This document shows, in pieces, positions 1 through 6,678 of a stretch of DNA of 24,827 bases. The DNA comes from a virus, in IMG/VR virus record IMGVR_UViG_3300025789_000812, positions 1 to 24,827 of that record. The stretch is one strand, 5' to 3'. Below the pieces are notes generated by a model. The model made no database searches. It saw only the letters and a list, made by a program, of their open reading frames with translations, and was not told the DNA's origin. Position numbers and translations under genes: made by a program. Position 1 is the stretch's first letter. Every line of letters starts with the position of its first letter.

Positions 1-760
1 CACGATGTTCTTGTCCATTATGGTCGGTCCACCTCTGAAGCATGAGATTGTTCCACGCATATCCGCGGCTCTTACGATCTTCGAACGCTTCAGTAAGACC
101 AACTTTGTTTTTAGAACCTTTAGTACGCACACCTGGATACGCCGAGAAGACATTATCACTGGTATCACCACGCATACATTTCTCGAACAGCATCCACTCT
201 GGATCTTGCGCTGGCTTTGGTTCGTCTGTCTTTTTGTCTTTAACGGGTTTACCTTTTGCATCAAAGATTCCTTCGTGTGTAATATGCAAGTCGCCTACAC
301 CGTTATATTGGCTAACTGTAGGACTTACTAACTGTGCAAAATCTCCATCTGTTGAAATAATTACGTGTTTTGCATCTGGATGAGCTTGTATCCAGCCAGC
401 AATCAAATCATCTGCTTCTAGATTAGGATGTTGCATTACAGTAGCATTGGTCTTCTCTGTAATAAAGTTTTTAAACTCGTCAAATGCTTCCCAGAACAAT
501 TTATCTTCTTCTTGTTCCTTTACAGTCATTGCATCGCGAGTTTCTTTACGATTAGCTTTGTAAGGCTTGTAGTAATCCTTACGCCAGCTACGACCTTCAA
601 GACAGAAGATTACATGAGTACCACCAAAGTCTTGCCATGCTTTTTTGATACTGTTAAAAGTAATATGAAACGCCATACCAAGTTTAATATCGGACGACCC
701 TTGGACTACATGTCTAGCACGAAAGAACGTGTTAGCAGTATCGACTATAATATGTGTCAT
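1..760 (-). CDS. rnh: 5'-3' exonuclease / RNase H (T4 Rnh, FEN-1 superfamily), C-terminus cut by window edge
   Basis: This encodes a structure-specific 5'-3' nuclease that would remove RNA primers and flaps during phage lagging-strand synthesis. Reading back from ATG at 760, 253 residues are visible and the frame stays open to base 1, so the 3' end is missing; T4 RNase H has about 305 residues. The FEN/PIN metal-binding motifs are all seen: IIVDTAN (Asp7), LEADDLIA (residues 114-121), STDGDFAQLV (136-145) and RGDTSDNV (197-204). The start overlaps the stop of the upstream oxygenase gene as ATGA. Motif order and spacing match the phage 5'-3' exonuclease family. The specific assignment to T4 Rnh rather than another phage flap nuclease is inferred from the T4-like context. 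Confidence 0.9.
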   Translation of the reverse strand, partial: MTHIIVDTANTFFRARHVVQGSSDIKLGMAFHITFNSIKKAWQDFGGTHVIFCLEGRSWRKDYYKPYKANRKETRDAMTVKEQEEDKLFWEAFDEFKNFITEKTNATVMQHPNLEADDLIAGWIQAHPDAKHVIISTDGDFAQLVSPTVSQYNGVGDLHITHEGIFDAKGKPVKDKKTDEPKPAQDPEWMLFEKCMRGDTSDNVFSAYPGVRTKGSKNKVGLTEAFEDRKSRGYAWNNLMLQRWTDHNGQEHR

Positions 761-1449
761 TTTAAGTTTTCTGTTATACTATCAAAAATGGATTGATCCA
801 TAAAGGCTACTGATTTTGTTATACTAACATAATTGTTTACTTTAGGTCTTAGATCAAATGCTATGCTTACTCTAGGAACTTCTCCAGTATACACATCACT
901 CCAATGCGGAACGCAACTAGGAAATAAAGTAATATCGCCTTTGTTATTTCCTACACTAATGCTAGATGTTGGGTCGTATACTGATTTATATGTGTTAAAC
1001 GTATTATACGTATCTAAGTGCATGTTTCCACTTAGATACGATTCTGGATCAGCACCGTGCCCGTGTTCTTGTATTGATTCGCCAGCTCTTGCAATATTGA
1101 ACCAGGAATACAATTGTAGTTCTCTCCAATTACCATCTTGATTAGCAATAAATTTAAGATATGAAATCCTAATAAAATTTAGCATATCGGTTAATTCTGG
1201 GCAGTCATTGGCAAATTGAAATAGATTGTACTTGCCATGTCGTGCAGTAACACTATTATCGCCTAGGCCAGTTCCACCGTCATGATGTACTGGATATCGA
1301 TTTATAAACACCTGCTCTTGTGAAATGAGCCAGTTTCGAATCGTGTCTATTTTATCATGATCCGTCCAATTATCCATGCCTATTGGAAAATTCCAAGTTG
1401 GCGCATACTCAGTCTTTGCATCTGGACTTTTTAATCTAGAAATTCTCAT
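757..1449 (-). CDS. 2OG-Fe(II) oxygenase family protein
   Basis: A putative non-haem iron, 2-oxoglutarate-dependent oxygenase of 230 residues. The double-stranded beta-helix core shows an EHGHG histidine pair (H129, H131) followed by the YLSGN turn typical of the phage 2OG-FeII_Oxy_5-like family. After it come GDITLFPS and a distal metal-ligand His in VPHWSD (H182), then PRVSIAFD, whose Arg193 should hold 2-oxoglutarate. The substrate cannot be read from the sequence; homologues are common in T4-like marine phages. The gene overlaps both neighbours by 4 bases, downstream with the 5'-3' nuclease and upstream with the 150-residue unknown protein, so it is probably translationally coupled. A role in modifying a phage protein or nucleotide is possible but not shown. 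Confidence 0.78.
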   Translation of the reverse strand: MRISRLKSPDAKTEYAPTWNFPIGMDNWTDHDKIDTIRNWLISQEQVFINRYPVHHDGGTGLGDNSVTARHGKYNLFQFANDCPELTDMLNFIRISYLKFIANQDGNWRELQLYSWFNIARAGESIQEHGHGADPESYLSGNMHLDTYNTFNTYKSVYDPTSSISVGNNKGDITLFPSCVPHWSDVYTGEVPRVSIAFDLRPKVNNYVSITKSVAFMDQSIFDSITENLK

Positions 1450-1898
1450 TTAACTTCAGCCTTTCCGCCACCTATTTTACTTACATTAATATATCCAGCT
1501 GTGGATCTATTAGGATCTACACCTTCTTCTGCTAACATGTTTCTAGCTAAATCTCTAAACCAACGATCTACAATTTGTTCCTCAGGATCACCATCAAACC
1601 CGTAACCTGCTTGTTTCAATTGTACTATAAACTCTGGGTTCCAGTCAAGTTCAAAAAAGCCATTCCTAATATTGTCTTTATTAACATGAGTGTCTAATAC
1701 GCTTACCCAAGGCTCGCCACGCAATGTAGCACGTTCCTTCGGCCCCATCTTAGCAAGCTCTACAGCTTTTTCAGCTTCAACTACTTCTTCTAATTTTTGT
1801 TTGGCTAGTTTCTCAGCAACTGCGGCTTCGGCTAGTGCTTGATCTTTTTGAGCTTCAATTTTATCAATGCCAAATAATCGTTTAATTAAGTTTTTCAT
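1446..1898 (-). CDS. Conserved phage protein with N-terminal coiled coil, function unknown
   Basis: Function not recognised. The protein has about 150 residues. After a basic start (MKNLIKRLFG), residues roughly 12-55 form an Ala/Glu/Lys-rich helix with coiled-coil character. The globular remainder includes RGEPWVSVLDTHV and GFFELDWN, a combination I recall as conserved in T4-like marine phages, always without a function. The ATG at 1898 is chosen because AAGGAT lies four bases before it; an in-frame ATG at 1916 has no such site. The 5' end overlaps the tiny Cys-rich ORF by 17 bases and the 3' end overlaps the oxygenase gene by 4. Confidence 0.7.
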   Translation of the reverse strand: MKNLIKRLFGIDKIEAQKDQALAEAAVAEKLAKQKLEEVVEAEKAVELAKMGPKERATLRGEPWVSVLDTHVNKDNIRNGFFELDWNPEFIVQLKQAGYGFDGDPEEQIVDRWFRDLARNMLAEEGVDPNRSTAGYINVSKIGGGKAEVK

Positions 1899-2031
1899 TT
1901 TTATCCTTACAATCACAAAGTCTGCCTTGTCGGCAATTACCAGTACATGCCGTATTATTAGTAGGAGTATTAATAATAATCACTCCTACTAAAACTGCTA
2001 CTAACAGTAATGCAACAATCATAGCTATCAT
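1882..2031 (-). CDS. Small single-TM Cys-rich protein (49 aa)
   Basis: A 49-residue ORF fills the otherwise empty stretch between QueE and the next gene. Its ATG overlaps the QueE stop codon (TAATG-type, one base shared) and its end overlaps the next gene by 17 bases. Residues 1-20 are strongly hydrophobic (MIAMIVALLL VAVLVGVIII), giving one membrane helix or signal anchor. They are followed by the motif ACTGNCRQGRLCDC (residues 28-41), with four cysteines. From memory, a similar CxGxCxQGRxCxC motif occurs in small membrane proteins of unrelated phages, without known function. The start has no clear Shine-Dalgarno site, so expression would rely on coupling to QueE. Confidence 0.6.
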   Translation of the reverse strand: MIAMIVALLLVAVLVGVIIINTPTNNTACTGNCRQGRLCDCKDKNEKLN

Positions 2032-2897
2032 TAGGTTCCCCACTCGTTTTTAAATAATGGAACTTGTAGTCGATCACTATAGCGCCAGCCACGTTTCATT
2101 GCGGCAAGGGCAACAGATTTAGCGTTGAGAGTATACACAGACTCAACACCGCCGACAGGCATAAGGTATATGTGACCTTTAAAGCCAGCTTCTCTAAATT
2201 GTTCAACTGCTCGTTCTGCATCTTTAACATCTTCTTCTGTTGCTACTACTAATTTTAAATATGCTGTTCCAACTTGTTCGTACTCACATACTACTTCAGG
2301 TTTGATAGCATCTTCCCAAGATTCACCGCTTGCTGGCAATTTAGCACTAACACTAAATGTTAGACTATTACTGTCTCTGCAATGCCCATCAGCATCAGCA
2401 TCAATCCAGTTTGCTAGATATGATTTAAATTCTGGAGTTAGCTTTTGAGTACCATTTGTTTCGAAAGTAATCTCTTTTAGGCCAGCCATCTTAGGATGAT
2501 CTAATAAGTCTGGATAAGCACGTTGCCAACCTAGCAGTGGCTCACCACCTGTAATAACAAGATGCTCATCTTGCCATTTGCCGTGCGGAATAATTTCCAT
2601 AATACGTTCTGCAATAGCATCGCTAGTAAGCATTGGGCTAAGGTCTTTAAAATCGGGATGCCAACTAGCATAACTATCACACCCTGTACTAACCAAAGGA
2701 AGTTCTTCATATTTTGTAAACATATGGGATACAGTGGCAATATCCTCTGCTTCTGTACTCATTTGTCCACGTGGCATACCAAAGCCAGCACACTTAAAGT
2801 TGCAACCGAATGTACGCAAGAAAACAGACGGTACACCCATGTAGCGGCCTTCACCTTGAATACTATAAAATAATTCTGCGATTTTAATCTTGCCCAT
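2031..2897 (-). CDS. queE: 7-carboxy-7-deazaguanine synthase, radical SAM
   Basis: QueE converts 6-carboxytetrahydropterin to 7-carboxy-7-deazaguanine, the ring contraction that creates the deazaguanine core of preQ0. The 288-residue protein begins with the family signature ELFYSIQGEG (residues 8-17). The cluster-binding region is odd. Cys32 and Cys36 are spaced CX3C, but the third cysteine appears to be Cys73, in TGCDSYASW, which matches the CDTxYxW segment that follows the last cluster cysteine in ordinary QueE. That leaves a 36-residue insert where the canonical motif has two residues. TGGEP (116-120) is the SAM-amine motif. The gene sits with FolE and, further upstream, QueD-like and DpdA-like genes. 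A phage DNA-modification role is therefore favoured over tRNA queuosine. Confidence 0.88.
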   Translation of the reverse strand: MGKIKIAELFYSIQGEGRYMGVPSVFLRTFGCNFKCAGFGMPRGQMSTEAEDIATVSHMFTKYEELPLVSTGCDSYASWHPDFKDLSPMLTSDAIAERIMEIIPHGKWQDEHLVITGGEPLLGWQRAYPDLLDHPKMAGLKEITFETNGTQKLTPEFKSYLANWIDADADGHCRDSNSLTFSVSAKLPASGESWEDAIKPEVVCEYEQVGTAYLKLVVATEEDVKDAERAVEQFREAGFKGHIYLMPVGGVESVYTLNAKSVALAAMKRGWRYSDRLQVPLFKNEWGT

Positions 2898-3120
2898 CGT
2901 TGTCTCTTTCTAAAAATTGTGATACTTGATCTTCTGCATCCTGAATACTTTCTGCCCATACTTCAAATGTAGCAATACCGTTTTTAGCTGTGAGGTCAAA
3001 AGGAATAGTGCCATTAGGTAACCAGTTTGGACCAACTTCGCGTTTAATCTCAAACTTATTTAGATCTGTAGTTTTCATACGATAAAATAATTCATCAAAT
3101 ACTTGTTTGGCGTTCGTCAT
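2884..3120 (-). CDS. Hypothetical protein (78 aa)
   Basis: Not recognised. A 78-residue soluble protein that is acidic toward the C-terminus and has no transmembrane segment or Cys/His metal motif. The central segment (KNGIATFEVWAES, about residues 46-58) and the helix after it look like a small alpha/beta fold, and the C-terminus is very hydrophilic (ERDNDGQD). AGGAAAGAA precedes the ATG, supporting this start. The gene overlaps QueE by 14 bases and the upstream gene by 26, so it belongs to the same transcript. Position alone suggests possible co-regulation with queE and folE; nothing in the sequence shows a function. Confidence 0.6.
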   Translation of the reverse strand: MTNAKQVFDELFYRMKTTDLNKFEIKREVGPNWLPNGTIPFDLTAKNGIATFEVWAESIQDAEDQVSQFLERDNDGQD

Positions 3121-3454
3121 TTTGTTCTTTCCTAAATGTTTCTACATCATCTACAGCACTTAATAATGTATGAGCATAATTAAATGCTTGTTGTTTACGC
3201 ATAACTAGTGTAGACTCTGTATCAACATAGCCTTTAGTCAACAATGTCCAGATAGCATGCCAGCGGGTCTTACTCCACCAATTGCTTCTTACAGTTGTAT
3301 ACACAGTAAGACTGACTTCGCCATGATCGTCAGCTTCTACCCATACATGATGATCATGCTCCGAAGCACCACACTCGCAAGCAACTCGATAAACTTTGGA
3401 TTTACCCCAGTCGTTTGTTTGCATAATGCCTTCTGCTGGTACTTGGTATTTCAT
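3095..3454 (-). CDS. Conserved phage hypothetical protein (119 aa)
   Basis: No function recognised. Residues 25-38 carry a C-x-C plus histidine-rich patch (ACECGASEHDHHVW) that could bind a metal, followed by a beta-rich segment (VSLTVYTTVRSNWW) and a helical C-terminus. I recall proteins of this type in T4-like marine phages, always annotated as hypothetical. The ATG overlaps the stop of the upstream 57-residue gene as ATGA, which fixes the start and suggests coupled translation. Downstream it overlaps the 78-residue gene by 26 bases. Confidence 0.65.
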   Translation of the reverse strand: MKYQVPAEGIMQTNDWGKSKVYRVACECGASEHDHHVWVEADDHGEVSLTVYTTVRSNWWSKTRWHAIWTLLTKGYVDTESTLVMRKQQAFNYAHTLLSAVDDVETFRKEQNDERQTSI

Positions 3455-3624
3455 AACTTCATTATCCGTTCTATGACTTCTTTAGCTTGCGGGCATTCAT
3501 TACGCTCTACTTGTGCTTCAATAGCACGTTCTACAGCTTCGTGCAATTGCCGCAAGTATGGACGCTCATAGTCTGTAGAGTAGGGTTGTGACCATTTAAT
3601 GGTATATAAATGTCTTGAGTTCAT
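3451..3624 (-). CDS. Small hypothetical protein (57 aa) between FolE and the 119-aa gene
   Basis: A short ORF that fills the gap between folE and the next gene exactly. Its ATG overlaps the folE stop (ATGA) and its TGA overlaps the next start (ATGA), a strong sign that it is translated. The product begins MNSRHLYTIKWSQPYSTDYE and ends in an amphipathic, Glu/Arg-rich helix (about residues 24-57) with one cysteine. No family is recognised. Without this ORF there would be about 165 bases of empty sequence inside an otherwise gap-free operon. Confidence 0.6.
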   Translation of the reverse strand: MNSRHLYTIKWSQPYSTDYERPYLRQLHEAVERAIEAQVERNECPQAKEVIERIMKL

Positions 3625-4385
3625 CGTGGTGCAAATTCCTGTTGCATTTTAATATTATCAAAGAATTCTTTCTTTGTACCTGCATCTTCTTTAAACGCAC
3701 CTTTGAGAACAGTAGTTTGTGTAAGACTACTGTGTGCCATAATTCCTCTATTCTCACAACAACCATGTGTCATTTGAATATAAACACCTATGTCATTTGT
3801 GTCTGTGGCTTTACTTATTTCCCTAGCAATGTCATTACAAAGTTCCTCCTGGAGAGTTCCACGTCGCGCACACCACTGTGCGATTCTTGTGTATTTAGAT
3901 AATCCGATAAGTTTCTGTGCGGCAATAATGCCAATATAAGCAACACCAGTAACGGGTTGATGATGATGACTACACATACTGCGAAGCTCGCTACGAACAA
4001 CCAACATACCTTCATAACGGTCCGCCGAGTCGTTTGGAAATGCTGTTGCGTCTGGTGCTGGGTCATATCTGCCACTCATTACTTCATTAAAATACATCTT
4101 AGCAAGACGACGTGCCGTGCCTTTGCTATTAGGATCGTTTTCGCGATCGATAAGCAATCGATCTAGAACAGTTTCAAATGCTTCTGTTGCTTCGTCAATT
4201 AGTTTATCTTTAAATTCTTCTGTAACATATTCGCTAATGTTGTCGCCGGCCCAAAAGCGTTTGCCTTCGCGTTTCATTTTAAATCGAAGATGATCTCCAA
4301 GATATGCTTCTTGATAATCTTTGTTATCATCGTCTTGCATGTCTGCGCCTATTTTAATATTTTCGTATGTTCTTGATTCAGTCAT
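3621..4385 (-). CDS. folE: GTP cyclohydrolase I
   Basis: FolE opens GTP to 7,8-dihydroneopterin triphosphate, the first step of both folate and 7-deazaguanine synthesis. The 254-residue protein is somewhat longer than E. coli FolE (about 222), with an extra N-terminal region of some 60 residues. The catalytic core is clear. MCSHHHQPV (residues 137-145) holds the zinc Cys138 and active-site histidines, GLSKYTRIAQWCARR (161-175) is the substrate-loop region, and MTHGCCENRG (205-214) has the second zinc Cys. A strong Shine-Dalgarno AGGAG stands before the ATG, behind a sigma70-like promoter, so this gene heads the operon that also contains queE. With QueE, QueD-like and DpdA-like genes nearby, deazaguanine synthesis is the likeliest use of its product. 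Confidence 0.93.
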   Translation of the reverse strand: MTESRTYENIKIGADMQDDDNKDYQEAYLGDHLRFKMKREGKRFWAGDNISEYVTEEFKDKLIDEATEAFETVLDRLLIDRENDPNSKGTARRLAKMYFNEVMSGRYDPAPDATAFPNDSADRYEGMLVVRSELRSMCSHHHQPVTGVAYIGIIAAQKLIGLSKYTRIAQWCARRGTLQEELCNDIAREISKATDTNDIGVYIQMTHGCCENRGIMAHSSLTQTTVLKGAFKEDAGTKKEFFDNIKMQQEFAPR

Positions 4386-4403
4386 TATTACTCCTATGTG
4401 TAT

Positions 4404-4432
4404 ATTATATAGGTTTATTTAGGTTTTTGCAA
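4404..4432 (-). promoter_or_regulatory. Sigma70-like promoter upstream of folE
   Basis: On the minus strand, TTGCAA (4432-4427) and TATAAT (4409-4404) are separated by exactly 17 bases, close to the bacterial sigma70 consensus. The folE ATG follows about 20 bases beyond the -10, after an AGGAG site. An 18-base block covering the -10 is repeated exactly at the sliding-clamp promoter (14538-14555), suggesting common early control by host polymerase. The start site itself is inferred. Confidence 0.7.
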
Positions 4433-4633
4433 TATATTTTCTGCTCGAAGTTTGCGACAGCCTTCTTTAACTGCTGGAGGATAGTCTGGACTAATCTCAG
4501 CAATTGAGCAATCATATCTTACTACTAAATGCGGATGTTCTAAATTCCACCAAATGGCAAATGCTATAGCACATGAGGCAAGTATAAGAACTAGTATTCC
4601 ATCTAGATTTTGTCTGACAGTAGAATTTTGCAT
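4415..4633 (-). CDS. Small single-TM protein (72 aa)
   Basis: A 72-residue protein with a single membrane helix (about residues 12-30, GILVLILASCAIAFAIWW) and a charged tail containing YDCSIAEISPDYPP and a second Cys in EGCRKLR. I recall the YDCSIAEISPD segment as conserved in marine T4-like phages, with no known function. AAGGA lies nine bases before the ATG. The 5' end overlaps the previous gene by 31 bases, while the 3' end stops just before the -10 element of the folE promoter. The two cysteines after the helix would lie on the same side of the membrane and could form a disulfide if periplasmic. Confidence 0.65.
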   Translation of the reverse strand: MQNSTVRQNLDGILVLILASCAIAFAIWWNLEHPHLVVRYDCSIAEISPDYPPAVKEGCRKLRAENILQKPK

Positions 4634-4815
4634 AAGTTATAATCCTTTTTTGATTTGAAACGAAACAACATACAATCTTCATGCGGATGACTAGTAAATC
4701 GATCCCCCGGAAGTCCAAATACTTCTACTACGTCTGCGCAAGCCTCACTCCACCATTTGTTGTTTTGGTTGTACCAGTTCAATCTAATTTCCCAAACAAC
4801 ATTAGACTGTTGCAT
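4603..4815 (-). CDS. Hypothetical protein (70 aa)
   Basis: Not recognised. A 70-residue soluble protein rich in aromatic residues (VVWEIRLNWYNQNNKWW near the N-terminus) that ends in a basic segment (FRFKSKKDYNLCKILL). No membrane helix is present. The fold is probably a small alpha/beta protein, with the pattern of a strand, a helix containing SEACADVVEVFG, and a second strand. AAGGG precedes the ATG by about five bases. It overlaps the HIT gene by 14 bases and the downstream membrane-protein gene by 31, consistent with being part of the same polycistron. Confidence 0.55.
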   Translation of the reverse strand: MQQSNVVWEIRLNWYNQNNKWWSEACADVVEVFGLPGDRFTSHPHEDCMLFRFKSKKDYNLCKILLSDKI

Positions 4816-5176
4816 AGTTACCCTTTTCTGGAATAACGTGACGAACTCCGCCGCGTGGATCTTCCATATCTCCCTTGCGCCTAGGTATCATATGGACATG
4901 TGGATACATTACTGTTTGACCAGCAACCTTCCCGATGTTTTGCCCAATGTTGAAGCCTTCCCACTTCTCTGCTTCGACTCCATCATATCCAAATTTGTAT
5001 GCGGCTTTGAAGCAGTCATATAAGTTTTCAGATTTTTCATAGGTAGGCACAAATAACAAATGCCCTTCGGTAACTGGATATGCATCTTTAAACACCCAAA
5101 AAGTTTTTGTTCGGTACTCAATTTCTTTCCACGGAGCAGAATTATTATCTAATGCACGTTCAAGGTCTGTTAACAT
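4802..5176 (-). CDS. HIT family protein (putative nucleotide hydrolase/transferase)
   Basis: A 124-residue histidine-triad protein. HIT enzymes cleave nucleotide-phosphoramidates, dinucleoside polyphosphates or related NMP conjugates through a covalent His-NMP intermediate. N-terminal strands with EGHLLFVPTYEKSENL (residues 37-52) match the family's GH-x-L-hydrophobic-P motif. The catalytic segment is QTVMYPHVHMIPR (87-99). Aligned on the IPR tail, the middle (nucleophile) His93 and last His95 are present, but the first triad position is Tyr91. The C-terminal DPRGGVRHVIPEKGNY extension is typical of small phage and bacterial HIT proteins. Its neighbour two genes upstream is a phosphoribosyltransferase, which hints at nucleotide salvage, but the substrate is unknown. 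Confidence 0.82.
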   Translation of the reverse strand: MLTDLERALDNNSAPWKEIEYRTKTFWVFKDAYPVTEGHLLFVPTYEKSENLYDCFKAAYKFGYDGVEAEKWEGFNIGQNIGKVAGQTVMYPHVHMIPRRKGDMEDPRGGVRHVIPEKGNYATV

Positions 5177-5354
5177 TTTCTAAATTTTTTAATTCGTCTT
5201 TTAAATAATCTTTATACTCAGTTAGTGCAGTGATCTTACGATCACTACTGCCTTCACCTTGCAATCGTATAATGTCTGCTTCGACATATGCAATCTTGTC
5301 TTTTAATTCCTGAGCAGATAACTGTAAGTTATTCAACTGATCTACTTGTCTCAT
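5160..5354 (-). CDS. Small coiled-coil protein (64 aa)
   Basis: A 64-residue protein that is almost entirely helical. Heptad-like hydrophobics run from residue 6 to 60 (LNNLQLSAQELKDKIAYVEA, then TEYKDYLKDELKNLENV), suggesting a short coiled-coil hairpin. No family is recognised; similar small coiled-coil proteins are common in T4-like phages. The start overlaps the stop of the upstream membrane-protein gene as ATGA, and the end overlaps the HIT gene by 17 bases, so the gene is translationally embedded in the operon. Confidence 0.6.
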   Translation of the reverse strand: MRQVDQLNNLQLSAQELKDKIAYVEADIIRLQGEGSSDRKITALTEYKDYLKDELKNLENVNRP

Positions 5355-5548
5355 TTTTTGCTACCAAAACTCAATCCAGTTGCGCTGCCGAACAATAAAC
5401 CAAACGCCGCCCATGTTTCTAGTGTGTATGGAATTGCTAATACTGGAAATAGTGTATTAAGTGACCAAATGCCAAGCAATGGTCCAAAGATAACTGCTAC
5501 TGCTATTAGAAACAGGCCAAAAATAAGTTTAATTAATGCTGATGTCAT
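5351..5548 (-). CDS. Small membrane protein, two TM helices (65 aa)
   Basis: A hydrophobic protein of about 65 residues with two membrane helices: roughly residues 5-24 (LIKLIFGLFLIAVAVIFGPL) and 40-60 (TLETWAAFGLLFGSATGLSF). It ends in a short basic tail (GSKK). The ATG at 5548 is preferred over the in-frame ATG at 5584: it has GGAGG ten bases upstream and forms an ATGA overlap with the phosphoribosyltransferase stop. Function is unknown. A holin-like role is conceivable from size and topology but has no specific support. Confidence 0.6.
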   Translation of the reverse strand: MTSALIKLIFGLFLIAVAVIFGPLLGIWSLNTLFPVLAIPYTLETWAAFGLLFGSATGLSFGSKK

Positions 5549-6066
5549 AACCAAAAATCCTCCCAAGGATAAACTAACCAACAATCTTCTTCTGCTTTAT
5601 TGACTTCCCATACTGAATAGTCAACTTCTTCTTTGCTAGCTAGATTGTTAGTAAGCGTAGCAAAGCGTACATTTTGTCCCCATACATGTTCCCAACGAGC
5701 ATCGTTAGGTAAACACGCTGATTGCCAATCTTGTTTAATCCACGCAATAGTAGATCCTTGATCGTTAATATCATCTACAACTAAGATATTTTTACAAAGT
5801 GGATCGCTATCTTTTTCAGCGGAATTAAACCCGTAGGCATCCTCTGCCATACCACAATTGGTAACAGTATCCCCGCCGTCACGCAGACTAACGTCTAACG
5901 ATTTCATAGGAACTTCTAAATACTGACTTAGTAAGACAGCAGGCACTAGCCCGCCTCGGGTAATGCCTACAATGTAGTCTGGCTTCCAATTGCTATTATT
6001 AATTTGCCTAGCAATGTCTAAACAAGCACCTTCTACTTGTTGCCAAGTATAGTAGACTTTCTTCAT
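5545..6066 (-). CDS. Phosphoribosyltransferase family protein
   Basis: A type I phosphoribosyltransferase of 173 residues, which would attach a purine-like base to PRPP or use the same fold for a related reaction. The PRPP-binding loop NILVVDDINDQGSTI (residues 93-107) has the paired acidic residues and the following Gly-Ser-Thr expected. GITRGGLVPAVLLSQYL (34-50) is the N-terminal Arg-Gly-Gly motif of xanthine/hypoxanthine-type enzymes. The C-terminal hood is short and Trp-rich. The base is not deducible: guanine/xanthine salvage is the usual role, but with deazaguanine genes in the same region a deazapurine base is also possible. ATGA overlaps link it to both neighbours. Confidence 0.8.
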   Translation of the reverse strand: MKKVYYTWQQVEGACLDIARQINNSNWKPDYIVGITRGGLVPAVLLSQYLEVPMKSLDVSLRDGGDTVTNCGMAEDAYGFNSAEKDSDPLCKNILVVDDINDQGSTIAWIKQDWQSACLPNDARWEHVWGQNVRFATLTNNLASKEEVDYSVWEVNKAEEDCWLVYPWEDFWL

Positions 6067-6296
6067 GCAGTCAAACCGTATGCCAATGCTTGTAATTCTT
6101 CTTTGTCCATAAAGAAGCTGTATGTTTGTGAGTCAATAACGTCACCGTCTTTTAGAGACTCTTGAACCATATCAATACTAAACAGGCCTTTAGGGGCAAG
6201 TACTTCGTGTTTGTTAAGAGTCAAGCGAAACCCTTCGTGCTCTTTGATAACCATTGTTTTAAATGTATCTCTAACTGATTCATGTAGTTCCATCAT
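6063..6296 (-). CDS. Hypothetical protein (about 76-77 aa)
   Basis: Not recognised. A soluble protein of 76 or 77 residues with predicted beta structure in the middle (FRLTLNKHEVLAPKGLF) and a short helical C-terminus (MDKEELQALAYGL). Two adjacent ATGs at 6296 and 6293 follow AAAGGAGA, and either fits. The in-frame ATG further upstream at 6341 would put 45 extra bases inside the preceding gene and lacks a binding site. The stop overlaps the phosphoribosyltransferase start as ATGA. No membrane or metal-binding features. Confidence 0.6.
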   Translation of the reverse strand: MMELHESVRDTFKTMVIKEHEGFRLTLNKHEVLAPKGLFSIDMVQESLKDGDVIDSQTYSFFMDKEELQALAYGLTA

Positions 6297-6678
6297 CTTC
6301 TCCTTTAATTGCTTCAAATGTTCTATATTTGCCCAAAGCATTTATGTACGCATCGTACAGTTCTTTGAGCTTTGGATGCTTCTTTTCTAGTATAACATCT
6401 CGTTCGGGTATTTGCAACACCTTTTCGATTGTTTCTAACCGTTCTTCTAAGTCACGACCGTTAATAACCATATTACCCTTGACTTCTATTGTGGGCGGAT
6501 TGGTTTGATTAATCCTAATCGCTTCATTTGGAACGCTTGTAGTACCAGTAGTCCAAGTCATACCGTTACTTCCAGCACTTGTTAAGAACTGTCCAGCGGT
6601 ACCTGAAGTAGTAGTTATATACGACGGTACTGTTGTAGTACTAGACATTCTGTTTACGGGAAGCGAGATAATTGTCAT
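6280..6678 (-). CDS. Ser/Thr/Gly-rich protein with C-terminal helical domain; putative virion/fibre-associated protein
   Basis: About 132 residues in two parts. The N-terminal half is Ser/Thr/Gly-rich beta-type sequence containing SGTAGQFLTSAGSNGMTW (about residues 25-42), a motif style common in phage tail-fibre and adhesin repeats (GQxLTSxG). The C-terminal half is helical: NGRDLEERLETIEKVLQIP, then LEKKHPKLKELYDAYINAL, similar in arrangement to the C-terminus of the protein encoded at 7086-7481. The start at 6678 is chosen because both paralogues then begin MTI[IS]S-x-PV; an in-frame ATG at 6717 lies deeper inside the cupin gene. The ribosome binding site is weak. A virion structural role is inferred from composition only. 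Confidence 0.6.
   Translation of the reverse strand: MTIISLPVNRMSSTTTVPSYITTTSGTAGQFLTSAGSNGMTWTTGTTSVPNEAIRINQTNPPTIEVKGNMVINGRDLEERLETIEKVLQIPERDVILEKKHPKLKELYDAYINALGKYRTFEAIKGEDDGTT

Noticed and set aside
1-796. Several plus-strand ORFs of about 110-120 codons
   Set aside because: They lie antisense to the 5'-3' nuclease, whose motifs are unambiguous, and their translations show no family resemblance or ribosome binding site.
5351-5548. Holin call for the two-helix 65-residue protein
   Set aside because: Size and topology fit, but no endolysin is adjacent, and small membrane proteins of unknown role are common in T4-like phages.
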